In this document: positions 1-8,939 of the stretch, piece after piece
How positions within the stretch are numbered: position 1 is the first letter of the stretch
Layout of the letters: each line of letters begins with the position of its first letter
Source: Anaplasmataceae bacterium AB001_6
Lineage (GTDB): Bacteria; Pseudomonadota; Alphaproteobacteria; Rickettsiales; Anaplasmataceae
Length of the DNA: 64,000 bases
Direction of reading: 5' to 3'
NCBI GenBank assembly: GCA_020002265.1
Contig: CP048228.1
Location: 620,001 to 684,000 of the forward strand
Made by a program: the position numbers and the translations under genes
The notes under the pieces: model-generated
What the model saw: the letters and a program-made list of their open reading frames with translations, nothing else
What the model was told of the DNA's origin: nothing
Database searches by the model: none

Positions 1-310
1 CTTTTACAATATCATTATTTCCAACATAACCAGCTATTGATTTTATCCCATTAAACGTATTAGATAAAAAAGAAAAGAATATGTCCGAATAAAAATTACT
101 TGCGTCTTCTTTTGTATTATTATCAAGATCTGCAGAACATTTGTTAACAAAAATTCCTTTATGATTTATATCTTGAGAACCTTCAAAAAATTTATGTGAA
201 TTGTTTTCAGCAGAAATTAATTCAGACGTTACTCCTGCGTCATGAGAATCACTAACAACACCTTTTATAAGAGAGTTCTCAGCTTGTGAATCATTTATTA
301 GATATGTCAT
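1..310 (-). CDS. Hypothetical protein, N-terminal part, runs off the left edge
   Basis: An open frame reads from an ATG at 310 leftwards to base 1 without a stop, giving about 103 residues that start MTYLINDSQAENSLIKG. The visible part is polar, rich in Asn, Ser and Asp, with one short hydrophobic stretch near residues 80-90 (SDIFFSFLS). There is no signal peptide, and no motif I recognise. A 190-base AT-rich gap separates its start from the gmk stop on the same strand, so it probably has its own promoter. The composition would fit a lineage-specific surface or effector protein, but that is only a guess because the C-terminal part is missing. Confidence 0.6.
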   Translation of the reverse strand, partial: MTYLINDSQAENSLIKGVVSDSHDAGVTSELISAENNSHKFFEGSQDINHKGIFVNKCSADLDNNTKEDASNFYSDIFFSFLSNTFNGIKSIAGYVGNNDIVK

Positions 311-499
311 ATATTATATTTTTAATATAGAAAAGTATATTTTATATTAAATAAAACATATATGAAATAGTTATTTATATTTTTTTTGAATAAAAATTAT
401 TATAGAGCTACTTTAATGTTAAAAAAATTAATTAAATAATAAAATAATTATTAATATATATAAAGATATCTTTAAAATTATTTTTAATGAAGATTTTTT

Positions 500-1144
500 T
501 TATTGAAATAGCATTTCAATATCTTCATTAAGTAAATTATCTATATGCTCTTTTAAAACTATTCCATTCATAACGTAACGGTTAATTTTTATTATGGAAC
601 GAACAGTTTTAACAGCATTATGTAGATTATCATTCAAAACAACATAATCATATTGATAACAATGTTGTATTTCTTCTTTTGCATTATGTAATCTTATTTT
701 ATTAATATCTAAATGATCGCTATCTCTATTTTCAAGCCTATTTTTTAATACTGAAAAAGCAGAAGGCAAAAGAAAAATAGAAATCAATTGAAAATCTTTT
801 ACTGATTTTTTAAGTTGCAAAAAACCTTGCCAATCTATACAACAAAAAATATCAATTCCATTATTTAAGAGATTCTCTACATATTTTCTATCTGTACCAT
901 AATAATTAGAGAAAATATTTGCATATTCTAATAATTGATCTTGTTTTATCAATTGTTCAAATTTATTTTTATCAATAAAAAAATAATCTATTCCATTCAC
1001 CTCTCTATCCCTTTTTTTTCTAGTAGTTACAGATATGGAACGTTTAATTCTAAGATCACTTTTCAGTATTATATTAGAAATAGTGGTTTTTCCGGTACCT
1101 GAAGGAGCAGATAAGACTATAATATTTCCTTTACGATCTGGCAT
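500..1144 (-). CDS. gmk: Guanylate kinase
   Basis: Phosphorylates GMP to GDP with ATP in the cytoplasm, in nucleotide salvage and synthesis. The P-loop SAPSGTGKTT is at residues 12-21, followed by the GMP-binding region (RSISVTTRKKR, then GIDYFFIDKNKF), where the family has R-x-P-R and G-x-x-Y-x-F. I take the ATG at 1144 (MPDRKGN), giving 214 residues, close to the usual 205-215. An in-frame ATG at 1168 would add eight hydrophobic residues that the family lacks. It is the last gene of a same-strand run pepP > mutL > pentapeptide protein > gmk, starting 37 bases after the previous stop (13 from the upstream ATG). Nothing in the sequence looks damaged. Confidence 0.93.
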   Translation of the reverse strand: MPDRKGNIIVLSAPSGTGKTTISNIILKSDLRIKRSISVTTRKKRDREVNGIDYFFIDKNKFEQLIKQDQLLEYANIFSNYYGTDRKYVENLLNNGIDIFCCIDWQGFLQLKKSVKDFQLISIFLLPSAFSVLKNRLENRDSDHLDINKIRLHNAKEEIQHCYQYDYVVLNDNLHNAVKTVRSIIKINRYVMNGIVLKEHIDNLLNEDIEMLFQ

Positions 1145-1181
1145 AATATAAATTGATAAAAAGTACATTAAATAAATCTAA

Positions 1182-3023
1182 TTATTCAAATGATACACCT
1201 GAAATGTTAGCATTTGCAAAATTTATTTGTGTTTTATCATAATTCATAAATTTACTGTTACTAAGATCACTATTTTTAAAAATAATATTATCGATATTAG
1301 TATTTTTAAAAATAACACTATGCAAAATAGAATCTGAAAAATTTATACCAGAAAGATTCAAATTTTCAAATAAAGCACCAGAGTAATTCACATATCGAAA
1401 ATTTTTATCAAAAGAGGTATATAGGATAAAATTTTCCATATCCTGAAAACCTCTATATTTTTTTATTAAATCAGAAACATAATTTTGATTATTGTTCCTA
1501 TCAAAAATAGTTTTTGATAATTCAACATTGGATAAAGTGATATTAGTAATATCATTTAAAAAGAATGAGGAGCCTTTTATAGCGGAATTTTGAAAAATAG
1601 TATTATTCATTTTATTGTCAAAAAATGAAACTGCTAACATTCTGTTATCTATAAAATGACTACCTAACATGTTTACATTATAGATATTAGATTTCACATA
1701 ATCGACAGTATTAAACAGCATATAAGCAGCTTCTGCACCGTATATATTAAATTTATTTAAACTACTATTAATGAAGAATGTTTTATTTAAAATTGCATCT
1801 TTAACATTAACGTCAAGTATAAAGCTATTTACGAACAAACTATCTATTATGCTTGAATTATTTATGTAAAAATTTTGTATTGAAGAACTTAAAAATCGAC
1901 TATCTATGATACTATTATCTTTCATTTCACCTGATTTCATCTGAAGGTTTGTAAAATCAGTATCTTCAAAATAAATATTATGAAAATTTGTACTATCAGA
2001 ATTCATATCCTGAATGATAGTTTGCAAAAATTTATTACCAAAGAAATATGCAAATTTTAAATTTACATTTTCAATATGAGATTTGGTAAAATCTGAAAAG
2101 AATATTAAAGATCCTATAAAGCTACTATTTCTAATATAAGCATTATTAAAAATAACATTTTCAATTTTAATACCATCCATGTCATTATTAATTAATAATG
2201 AATTGGATAAATCAGAATCTTTGATGATAGATACGTAAAAACTCACTTGATCAAAATTGCTATAATTTATTTTTGAGTTCAATATAATAGAACCACTGAA
2301 ATTTGCATTCTGGAAATCACACCTACTCATGTTTACATTTTCCATTTTGGATCCTTTGTATTTAGAATTACGCATGTTGCTATCACGTAAATCTACATTA
2401 ATAAAATTTGCAAATAAAAAATTAACATTATCAGCATTCAAACCTCTAGCACTAATATTAGAAAAATTAGTGTAATTCATACTTCCATTATTTATCGTTG
2501 CACCAACAATAGATGCATTTCTAATATCAGAATTATCAAAAATAGAGTTTGTAAAATCACCTCCATCCATTTTTATATTTTTCATCGTACAATTAGTAAA
2601 ATTTGCATTATGAGAATGAACATTGAAAAAAGTGGTATAAGACAAATTAGCACCCTCAAAAAGTGCGTAGTCTAATATTGCGTTATCAAAATTAATTCCT
2701 CTAAGATCTAAACCTCTAAAATCTCCCCCTGTTAAATTTGGATCTAAATCTTCTGCAATATTGATCGTTTGCCCACTATTACGCTTTTTCTCAATGTATT
2801 TCGCAAAATCTTGATTAGAATATCCCGTATGTTTCATTTTTTTTACGGCAACATCATTTTTTTTATTTATTTGATCTTTTTGAAAATCATCATTTTTTAT
2901 TTCTATATCATTAATATTTGATGAATTATTCTCTGCACTAATATTTACATTGAAAAAAAACCAGACAGAAAACGTAAATAAAAAAATAGAAATGATATAA
3001 AGCAAGGTATTAATAAATTTCAT
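1182..3023 (-). CDS. Exported or membrane-anchored pentapeptide-repeat protein
   Basis: This 613-residue protein begins with one hydrophobic segment (about residues 5-25, FINTLLYIISIFLFTFSVWF) that looks like a signal anchor or uncleaved signal peptide. A polar linker with Lys and Asp follows to about residue 95. From there to the C-terminus it is nearly all degenerate pentapeptide repeats of the A(D/N)LXX type (for example GGDFRGLDLRGINFDNAIL, SGINFSDSILHSVIF), predicted to form a right-handed quadrilateral beta-helix of roughly 100 coils. The ATG overlaps the mutL stop as ATGA (3020-3023), so translation is probably coupled to mutL. Pentapeptide proteins have varied roles, including gyrase protection, scaffolding and effectors. 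The hydrophobic N-terminus puts this one outside the cytosol, so a gyrase-mimic role is unlikely. Function unknown. Confidence 0.85.
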   Translation of the reverse strand: MKFINTLLYIISIFLFTFSVWFFFNVNISAENNSSNINDIEIKNDDFQKDQINKKNDVAVKKMKHTGYSNQDFAKYIEKKRNSGQTINIAEDLDPNLTGGDFRGLDLRGINFDNAILDYALFEGANLSYTTFFNVHSHNANFTNCTMKNIKMDGGDFTNSIFDNSDIRNASIVGATINNGSMNYTNFSNISARGLNADNVNFLFANFINVDLRDSNMRNSKYKGSKMENVNMSRCDFQNANFSGSIILNSKINYSNFDQVSFYVSIIKDSDLSNSLLINNDMDGIKIENVIFNNAYIRNSSFIGSLIFFSDFTKSHIENVNLKFAYFFGNKFLQTIIQDMNSDSTNFHNIYFEDTDFTNLQMKSGEMKDNSIIDSRFLSSSIQNFYINNSSIIDSLFVNSFILDVNVKDAILNKTFFINSSLNKFNIYGAEAAYMLFNTVDYVKSNIYNVNMLGSHFIDNRMLAVSFFDNKMNNTIFQNSAIKGSSFFLNDITNITLSNVELSKTIFDRNNNQNYVSDLIKKYRGFQDMENFILYTSFDKNFRYVNYSGALFENLNLSGINFSDSILHSVIFKNTNIDNIIFKNSDLSNSKFMNYDKTQINFANANISGVSFE

Positions 3024-4870
3024 TTTCGTTCAAATAAATCTAATATTTTATTCTTTGCAATTTTAACGTAGGTAGGTCTTCCATGATTACATTGTGCAAT
3101 ATTATTACTATCATTTATCAATTCAAGAAAAGATATGATTTCTTCATTTGTCATCTTATAACCGGATTTAATAGCGCATTTACAAGCTATATCAGCATAT
3201 AAACGTTCATATATAAAATCTTCTTTTATTTCAAAAGAATTCAATGCAAGAAAAAACATTTCTTCAGCACCAACTTTATCAATAATATTAGGAAATGTTT
3301 TTAAAGTAATTAAAAATGGTTCATTGTTTATAATTTCCCATTCAAATCCTATTTTTTTCAGATATGAGCTGTGATTAATTATACAATCTATATGTTTAAT
3401 ATCATTTAATTGTATATTTTGATAAATCAATAATTCTTGTTTACATTGAAAAAAATCTAATTTTTTAAGCTTTTTTTTAGCTTCTTCATATAAAATTCGC
3501 TCATGAATAGCATGCTGATCTATTAAAAAAACATGTTCATTATTTTGAGTAATAATATAATTACTATAAATTTGACCAATTGGTTTTCCAAAATCTTCTT
3601 GTACAGATAAATCTTTTGTATTATCAATACTTTTGTGATCATTTATCACATTACTAAAATTCAAAACACTATCAAACTCTTTCTTATTAAGAGAATCTTT
3701 TTTTTTTGTTATTTTATCTATTCTTTCTGGCTGTTTTATATTTAACTCTTTGTTATTAAAATCTTTTAAATCACTCATAAAATTACCAAATACTTGTGCA
3801 TTTTTTTTATCTAGTGCACTAGAAGGTACAAAATAATTAAAAGCTTTTTCATTGATATCACTTGAAATTTTATTACTATTAGAGTGTAATAAATCTCGAA
3901 TATTTCCTATAATAAAGCGCATAACTTCGCTTTTTCGCATAAATTGAATTTGCAATTTATTAGGATGTATATTTACATCTAATTCACTAAAAGGAACAGA
4001 AATATTAATTACAATATAAGGATGACGCCCCTTAGGAATGAGGTCTTCATATGCTATTCTAATAGACATATATAAATTATCATCTTTTACAATTCTGCCA
4101 TTTACATAACAAAATATATTAGATCGTGTTCTAGCATTAAATGTAGGTAAAGAAATATATCCATGTATTTTCATACCAGAATATTCATTATCCAAAAGCA
4201 ATGCATTATCAACAAAATTTTTTCCTAAACTTCGTATGGACATCAATCTTTTGAGCCATATACCAGGCATATAATCATATACTTTTTTACCATCATGAAT
4301 TAAAAGAAATCTTTTTCTATAATGTATTGCAGCAAATTTATTGATTAAATCCTTAATATGTAATAGAATCTTCTGGTCTTTATCCATGAATTTTGCCTTT
4401 ACAGGAAAATTATAAAAAAGATCTCTAACAGACGTCTTAGTCCCCTTTAATATTGCTGATTTAGTGATAATTTTGTTTTTTGTTATAGGGTCTATTGATA
4501 ATTTCCAACCTGAATTTATATTCTGTATATGATTACTTTCAATGCAAAATTTACTAACAGAAGATATAGAATATAATGCTTCACCTCTAAAACCAAAATG
4601 CCTTATATCACTTAAATCTTCGGATAAAATTTTTGAAGTTGTATGTTTATCTGTTGTTAAAAGAAGATCTTCTTTTACTATTCCATATCCATTATCTTCA
4701 ATTTCAATAAGGTTTTTACCACAATTTTCAATCTTAATAATGATATTATCTGCCTCAGAATCTAAGGAATTATCAATTAATTCTTTAATAACTTCAATAG
4801 GTGAATATATAACTTCACCAGCAGATATTAAACGTACTGTTTCATCTTTAAGAATCTTTATTCTATTCAT
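3020..4870 (-). CDS. mutL: DNA mismatch repair protein MutL, endonuclease type
   Basis: Couples MutS mismatch recognition to strand excision. The 616-residue protein has the GHKL ATPase motifs in order: ELIDNSLDSEA near residue 30, DNGYGI near 59, TSKI and GFRGEALYSISS near 80-105. The C-terminal dimerisation domain carries the metal-binding nuclease motif DQHA(X)2E(X)4E starting at residue 451 (DQHAIHERILYE), plus ACKCAIKSG and CNHGRP. It is therefore the self-nicking type expected where MutH is absent. It starts inside the pepP stop (ATGA, 4867-4870) and ends inside the start of the pentapeptide gene (ATGA), so three genes are translationally coupled. Confidence 0.95.
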   Translation of the reverse strand: MNRIKILKDETVRLISAGEVIYSPIEVIKELIDNSLDSEADNIIIKIENCGKNLIEIEDNGYGIVKEDLLLTTDKHTTSKILSEDLSDIRHFGFRGEALYSISSVSKFCIESNHIQNINSGWKLSIDPITKNKIITKSAILKGTKTSVRDLFYNFPVKAKFMDKDQKILLHIKDLINKFAAIHYRKRFLLIHDGKKVYDYMPGIWLKRLMSIRSLGKNFVDNALLLDNEYSGMKIHGYISLPTFNARTRSNIFCYVNGRIVKDDNLYMSIRIAYEDLIPKGRHPYIVINISVPFSELDVNIHPNKLQIQFMRKSEVMRFIIGNIRDLLHSNSNKISSDINEKAFNYFVPSSALDKKNAQVFGNFMSDLKDFNNKELNIKQPERIDKITKKKDSLNKKEFDSVLNFSNVINDHKSIDNTKDLSVQEDFGKPIGQIYSNYIITQNNEHVFLIDQHAIHERILYEEAKKKLKKLDFFQCKQELLIYQNIQLNDIKHIDCIINHSSYLKKIGFEWEIINNEPFLITLKTFPNIIDKVGAEEMFFLALNSFEIKEDFIYERLYADIACKCAIKSGYKMTNEEIISFLELINDSNNIAQCNHGRPTYVKIAKNKILDLFERK

Positions 4871-6603
4871 AATTCTTTTTTAGAAATAAATTTTGATAAA
4901 TTAGTTACATAATTGTTAATAAAATATTGTTCCTTTTCTTCTAAGTAAACAAATATTAATTTTTTAATTTTTATGGCATCATCGTAAATCCAATATTTTT
5001 CATTATCATCTAATAAATTAAAATCAATAAGATTAATATCTAAAGGAACCCTTGTTAAATTTTCAAATTCCAAAAAATCTTCATATTTTGAAGATTTCAC
5101 TAATAAGATATTCTCTATTCTAATACCATATTTTTCTTTAAAATATACACCTGGTTCATTAGAAATAAGCATACCTTCTTGCAAAATAGTATTAGAAGAA
5201 AAAGAAGGAGGACATTCATGGACTGATAAAAAACATCCAATTCCATGGCCTGTTCCATGCTGATAATTCAAACCATATTGCCATAAAAATTGCCTTGCTA
5301 TAGCATCTAATGAATAACATTTGGTTTTTTTAGGAAATATCATTCTAGATAAGGCTATCATCCCTTTTAAGACAATTGTATAGTGAAATTTTTGCTCTTC
5401 AGTAGGTTGATTACCTATAGATATAGTTCTTGTTATATCTGTAGTTCCACAATGATATTGCCCACCAGAATCTAGTAAAAGCAATCCTTCATCTTGTATA
5501 TCAGACCCCATATTATTGTTAATATGATTGTAATGTATAAGTGCTCCATTTTCATTATAAGCAGATATAGTACTAAAACTTTCATAGAAAAAATCTTTAT
5601 CTAAAACACGAAATGAGAAAATTTTATCAGCTATAATAGATTCAGATAATTTAATTTTTTTATTCTTTTTATTTTCATCTAACCAATGAAGAAATTTTGT
5701 ACATGCTATCCCATCTTTAACATGCGCCAATCTCATACCGTTGATTTCCACACTATTCTTGATACATTGTGCATTACTGATTATGTCATCATCAAGAAAT
5801 AATATTGTTTTCACATTATTATTTATCATCTCATATACATATGAAGATATTTCATTATTAATAAGAAAAATAGTGTTGATATTCTTAACTCTATCTTCTA
5901 ATTCTACAAAATCAAAAACACTAATATGACTCTCTAATTCATTTTCAATAGAAGCATTTTTCTTATCTATAAATAAATCTATTTTGCAATCTGGATATAA
6001 AATTGCATAACAGAAAAATATTGGTGTATATGCAAATTGATTACCACGTAAATTTAATAACCAACATATACTGTCTGATTGATTAATAAAAATTGGCTTG
6101 GGTAAAGAAAATTTTTTAATTTTATCTAAGGATTTTAAACCAGAATATTTAATATCAAAATTAAAAATCTTGAAAGATATTTCAGATGCAAAAGAACGTA
6201 AATCATCTATAGGATTTTTATCAAAAGCTATAAATTGACATTTTAGGTCACTTATTTTCCTGTAATCTATTATTTTTGGATCAAATCCAACTTTATAATT
6301 TACATTATTAATAAATTCATATGGATTTTTATCAGAAAAATTAAAAATATCCCATTCTGATAAATCAATCTCTTTTTTTGCTTGCAGTATATATCTAGAA
6401 TCTGTAAAAAACAGATTTTTACCAATAACTGATAATATAATAAAAGCATTGGATCCTGTAAATTTAGTAACAAATTTTATCCTATTATTATAATCTGGAA
6501 CATATTCAAAAAAACTTTCATCATTTATCGGTAAAATAAAATAATCAACATCATGAGATATCAAAATTTCTATTAATTTTTTTAACATTTTTAAGATTAC
6601 CAT
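4867..6603 (-). CDS. pepP: Xaa-Pro aminopeptidase (M24B)
   Basis: A cytoplasmic metalloaminopeptidase that releases N-terminal residues preceding proline. The 578-residue length with two creatinase-like N-terminal domains matches the long three-domain form (APP1-like) common in alphaproteobacteria. The dinuclear metal ligands are in place: D378 and D389 in LDSGGQYHCGTTDITRT, the histidine of QHGTGHGIG near 453, E483 in NEPGVY and E497 in IRIEN. The ATG at 6603 gives MVILKMLKK; a second ATG five codons on is possible. It is the first gene of the coupled pepP-mutL-pentapeptide-gmk run and is divergent from ctaA across about 90 bases that must hold both promoters. Confidence 0.92.
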   Translation of the reverse strand: MVILKMLKKLIEILISHDVDYFILPINDESFFEYVPDYNNRIKFVTKFTGSNAFIILSVIGKNLFFTDSRYILQAKKEIDLSEWDIFNFSDKNPYEFINNVNYKVGFDPKIIDYRKISDLKCQFIAFDKNPIDDLRSFASEISFKIFNFDIKYSGLKSLDKIKKFSLPKPIFINQSDSICWLLNLRGNQFAYTPIFFCYAILYPDCKIDLFIDKKNASIENELESHISVFDFVELEDRVKNINTIFLINNEISSYVYEMINNNVKTILFLDDDIISNAQCIKNSVEINGMRLAHVKDGIACTKFLHWLDENKKNKKIKLSESIIADKIFSFRVLDKDFFYESFSTISAYNENGALIHYNHINNNMGSDIQDEGLLLLDSGGQYHCGTTDITRTISIGNQPTEEQKFHYTIVLKGMIALSRMIFPKKTKCYSLDAIARQFLWQYGLNYQHGTGHGIGCFLSVHECPPSFSSNTILQEGMLISNEPGVYFKEKYGIRIENILLVKSSKYEDFLEFENLTRVPLDINLIDFNLLDDNEKYWIYDDAIKIKKLIFVYLEEKEQYFINNYVTNLSKFISKKEL

Positions 6604-6693
6604 AACTTTAAAACTTATTCTTTTTATGTTAGCATCTCATCTGTTTTTATAAACATATAAAGATATTTAAAAAAGAGTTTGAAAAATAATCTC

Positions 6694-7704
6694 ATGCATA
6701 AGATACCTTTTATATCTCAAAAATTGTGGCTGATTATTTGCATAGTATTAATTTTTACTATGGTTTTATTGGGTGGTTTTACCAGATTAACTGGTTCTGG
6801 ACTATCTATAACTGAATGGAAACCAGTTACAGGAACAATACCTCCTTTTTCTTTAAAAAGCTGGGAATTTGAATTTAAAAAATATAAAGAAACTCCTGAA
6901 TTTGAATTTGTAAACTTCAATATGGAAATTGGAGATTTCAAACGCATATATCTTATTGAATATTCACATAGATTATTAGGAAGATTGATCTTTATAATAT
7001 TCATTATCCCTGCCTTATATCTGCTATTAAAGAAGAATGCATTAGCAAAAAACACCTCTATAGCTTATATATCAATATTTTTTATAGGTTTATCACAAGC
7101 CTTTTTTGGATGGTATATGGTACAAAGCGGTTTAATTGATGTTCCATCTGTGAATCATTATAGACTCTCTTTGCATTTTATGACGGCAATTTTAATATTT
7201 TGCTTGTTATATAATCAGTTACTAAATTTATACGATATAAGTAAATATGTATACAACGATAAAAAAATATTCTATTGGATTATTACAATATTATTTTTAG
7301 TTACAATTCAATCTGTTTACGGAACGTTTGTTGCTGGCACAAAAGCCGGTTATATATATAATACCTTTCCTCTTATGTCAGAAAATGCGTTCATTCCAGA
7401 ATATACAAATAATATAAAGATACCCTATGATTTATTCAATGATCCAGGGACGATACAATTTATCCATAGACTATTAGGTGTAGCAATTGTATTTTCTTCT
7501 TTTTTTGTTCTATATATTATTCAAAAAATCATGTATAAAAATTTTTTTTACATTTTTTTGTTTTCCATAATAGTCCAATTTATACTAGGTATTTCAACTC
7601 TATTGACAAAGGTAAATATATTTATTGCTTTATTGCATCAATCGTGGTTATTTTTGATAATATCATCTGCCATCTTTTTGATTAAATGTTATAAAAGAAA
7701 ATGA
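6694..7704 (+). CDS. ctaA: Heme A synthase (COX15/CtaA family)
   Basis: Oxidises heme O to heme A for cytochrome aa3 oxidase in the inner membrane. The approximately 336-residue protein has about eight hydrophobic segments. It shows the COX15 signatures: GGFTRLTGSGLSITEWKP near the N-terminus, EYSHRLLGR with one heme ligand His, SVNHYRLSLHF, VQSVYGTFVAGTKAGYIYNTFPLM and IQFIHRLLG. I use the ATG at 6694; a TTG five codons upstream (6679) is also in frame. Its TGA overlaps the xthA ATG (ATGA at 7701-7704). The farnesyltransferase gene ctaB, for the preceding step, lies at 31.5 kb. Confidence 0.95.
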   Translation: MHKIPFISQKLWLIICIVLIFTMVLLGGFTRLTGSGLSITEWKPVTGTIPPFSLKSWEFEFKKYKETPEFEFVNFNMEIGDFKRIYLIEYSHRLLGRLIFIIFIIPALYLLLKKNALAKNTSIAYISIFFIGLSQAFFGWYMVQSGLIDVPSVNHYRLSLHFMTAILIFCLLYNQLLNLYDISKYVYNDKKIFYWIITILFLVTIQSVYGTFVAGTKAGYIYNTFPLMSENAFIPEYTNNIKIPYDLFNDPGTIQFIHRLLGVAIVFSSFFVLYIIQKIMYKNFFYIFLFSIIVQFILGISTLLTKVNIFIALLHQSWLFLIISSAIFLIKCYKRK

Positions 7705-8489
7705 AAATAGTATCTTGGAATGTAAATTCGATTAGAAGTAGAATAGGTATACTAAAATATTTTATAAAAGATAACAATCCTGATATCATTTTATTACAAG
7801 AAATAAAATGTGAAGAACATCAATTTCCTTATGAAGAAATTGAAGATATGAATTATAATTTTGTCATCAATGGACAAAAATCCTATAATGGAGTTGCTAT
7901 TTTATCTAAATTCCAAATAGAAGAATGCATAAAACATATTCCAAATTTTATAGATCAAAATAATCAAGCACGATATATAGAAGCACTGATTTATAAAGAT
8001 GAATTTCCAGTCAGAGTAGCTAGTATATATGTCCCCAATGGTCGTGATATTACTTCCGAACATTTTGAATATAAATTAAATTTTCTAGATGCATTATATA
8101 ATTACATATACAATTCTATCTTAAAAAAGAGCGAAATAGTAATATTTGGTGGAGATTATAATGTTGCACCAGAAGATATAGATGTATATGATAATAAAAA
8201 AATGGAAGGAAAAATAGGATTTAACATCCTTGAAAGGCAAAAATTACGTTCAATAATAAATTTAGGTATGTATGATGCTTTTAGAGAATTAAATCCTAAA
8301 GACAATACCTATAGCTGGTGGGATTATCGCGCAAAGGGTTTTGAAAATAATAGAGGAATGAGAATTGATAATATGATTGTATCACCTGAAGCAATGAACA
8401 AAGTGATAAAATGCAACATATATAAAAATATACGCAATATGAACAAAACGTCTGATCATGCACCTATATCTTGTGAGATAGATATATAA
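7701..8489 (+). CDS. xthA: Exodeoxyribonuclease III / AP endonuclease
   Basis: A base-excision-repair enzyme that cuts at abasic sites and removes 3' blocking groups. The 262 residues cover the whole EEP fold: N-terminal KIVSWNVNSIRSR, metal-binding LLQEIKCEE, SIYVPNG, FGGDYNVAPEDIDV, RIDNMIVS and C-terminal TSDHAPISCEI with the catalytic Asp-His. The start is fixed by the 4-base ATGA overlap with ctaA, suggesting one transcript. Convergent with the unidentified gene that ends at 8496, only six bases away; I see no clear hairpin terminator in that junction. Confidence 0.95.
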   Translation: MKIVSWNVNSIRSRIGILKYFIKDNNPDIILLQEIKCEEHQFPYEEIEDMNYNFVINGQKSYNGVAILSKFQIEECIKHIPNFIDQNNQARYIEALIYKDEFPVRVASIYVPNGRDITSEHFEYKLNFLDALYNYIYNSILKKSEIVIFGGDYNVAPEDIDVYDNKKMEGKIGFNILERQKLRSIINLGMYDAFRELNPKDNTYSWWDYRAKGFENNRGMRIDNMIVSPEAMNKVIKCNIYKNIRNMNKTSDHAPISCEIDI

Positions 8490-8495
8490 ATAAAA

Positions 8496-8924
8496 TTAAA
8501 CTTCACCTAAATTATCTGAAGAAGGAATATTAATAACACTGCTAGATAATCTATCTTCTACAATTTTATCAACCTTTATAGAAATCTTCTTCAAATCTAA
8601 AGTATTATTCGTTATTTTATCACTCAAATGTAAATCACAGATATATAAAGAATCCATAACATTTAATAATTTATGATAAGATTTATTATCATGCTCTATC
8701 TTGTTTACATCGCATAATTTAGTCAAATTAATGATTGAAAAAAATAAAATATCTTTGATAACGTCATTTTTTTTACTGAAGATATGGTATAAACTATAAT
8801 TTTCGCTATGCTTTGCTGTGATTAAATCAATAAAGTCAACAATAATTGATTCATAACCTGCAGCATTATTAGTGATGTTAAAAGCTAATTTAATTATTTC
8901 TTGCAAGAATTTTTTATCATTCAT
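8496..8924 (-). CDS. Hypothetical protein, 142 residues
   Basis: I do not recognise this protein. It starts MNDKKFLQEIIKLAFNITN, is predicted mostly helical, has no signal peptide or clear membrane segment, and ends with an acidic, Ser-rich tail (SSVINIPSSDNLGEV). It begins 15 bases after the stop of the 497-residue unknown gene upstream, so the two are very likely one transcription unit. The first 30 residues have a faint resemblance in pattern to the N-terminus of UbiK/BMFP proteins, but the coiled-coil second half of that family is absent and the protein is too long, so I do not call it that. Confidence 0.65.
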   Translation of the reverse strand: MNDKKFLQEIIKLAFNITNNAAGYESIIVDFIDLITAKHSENYSLYHIFSKKNDVIKDILFFSIINLTKLCDVNKIEHDNKSYHKLLNVMDSLYICDLHLSDKITNNTLDLKKISIKVDKIVEDRLSSSVINIPSSDNLGEV

Positions 8925-8939
8925 AAAAAATGCCGAATA

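Noticed and set aside
461-474. 14-base palindrome TAAAGATATCTTTA downstream of gmk
   Set aside because: Palindromes of this length are expected repeatedly in such AT-rich DNA, and the neighbouring gene layout gives no independent reason for an operator.
8496-8924. Identification of the 142-residue protein as UbiK/BMFP
   Set aside because: Only the first 30 residues show a similar hydrophobic pattern; the coiled-coil half is missing and the protein is almost twice the usual length.
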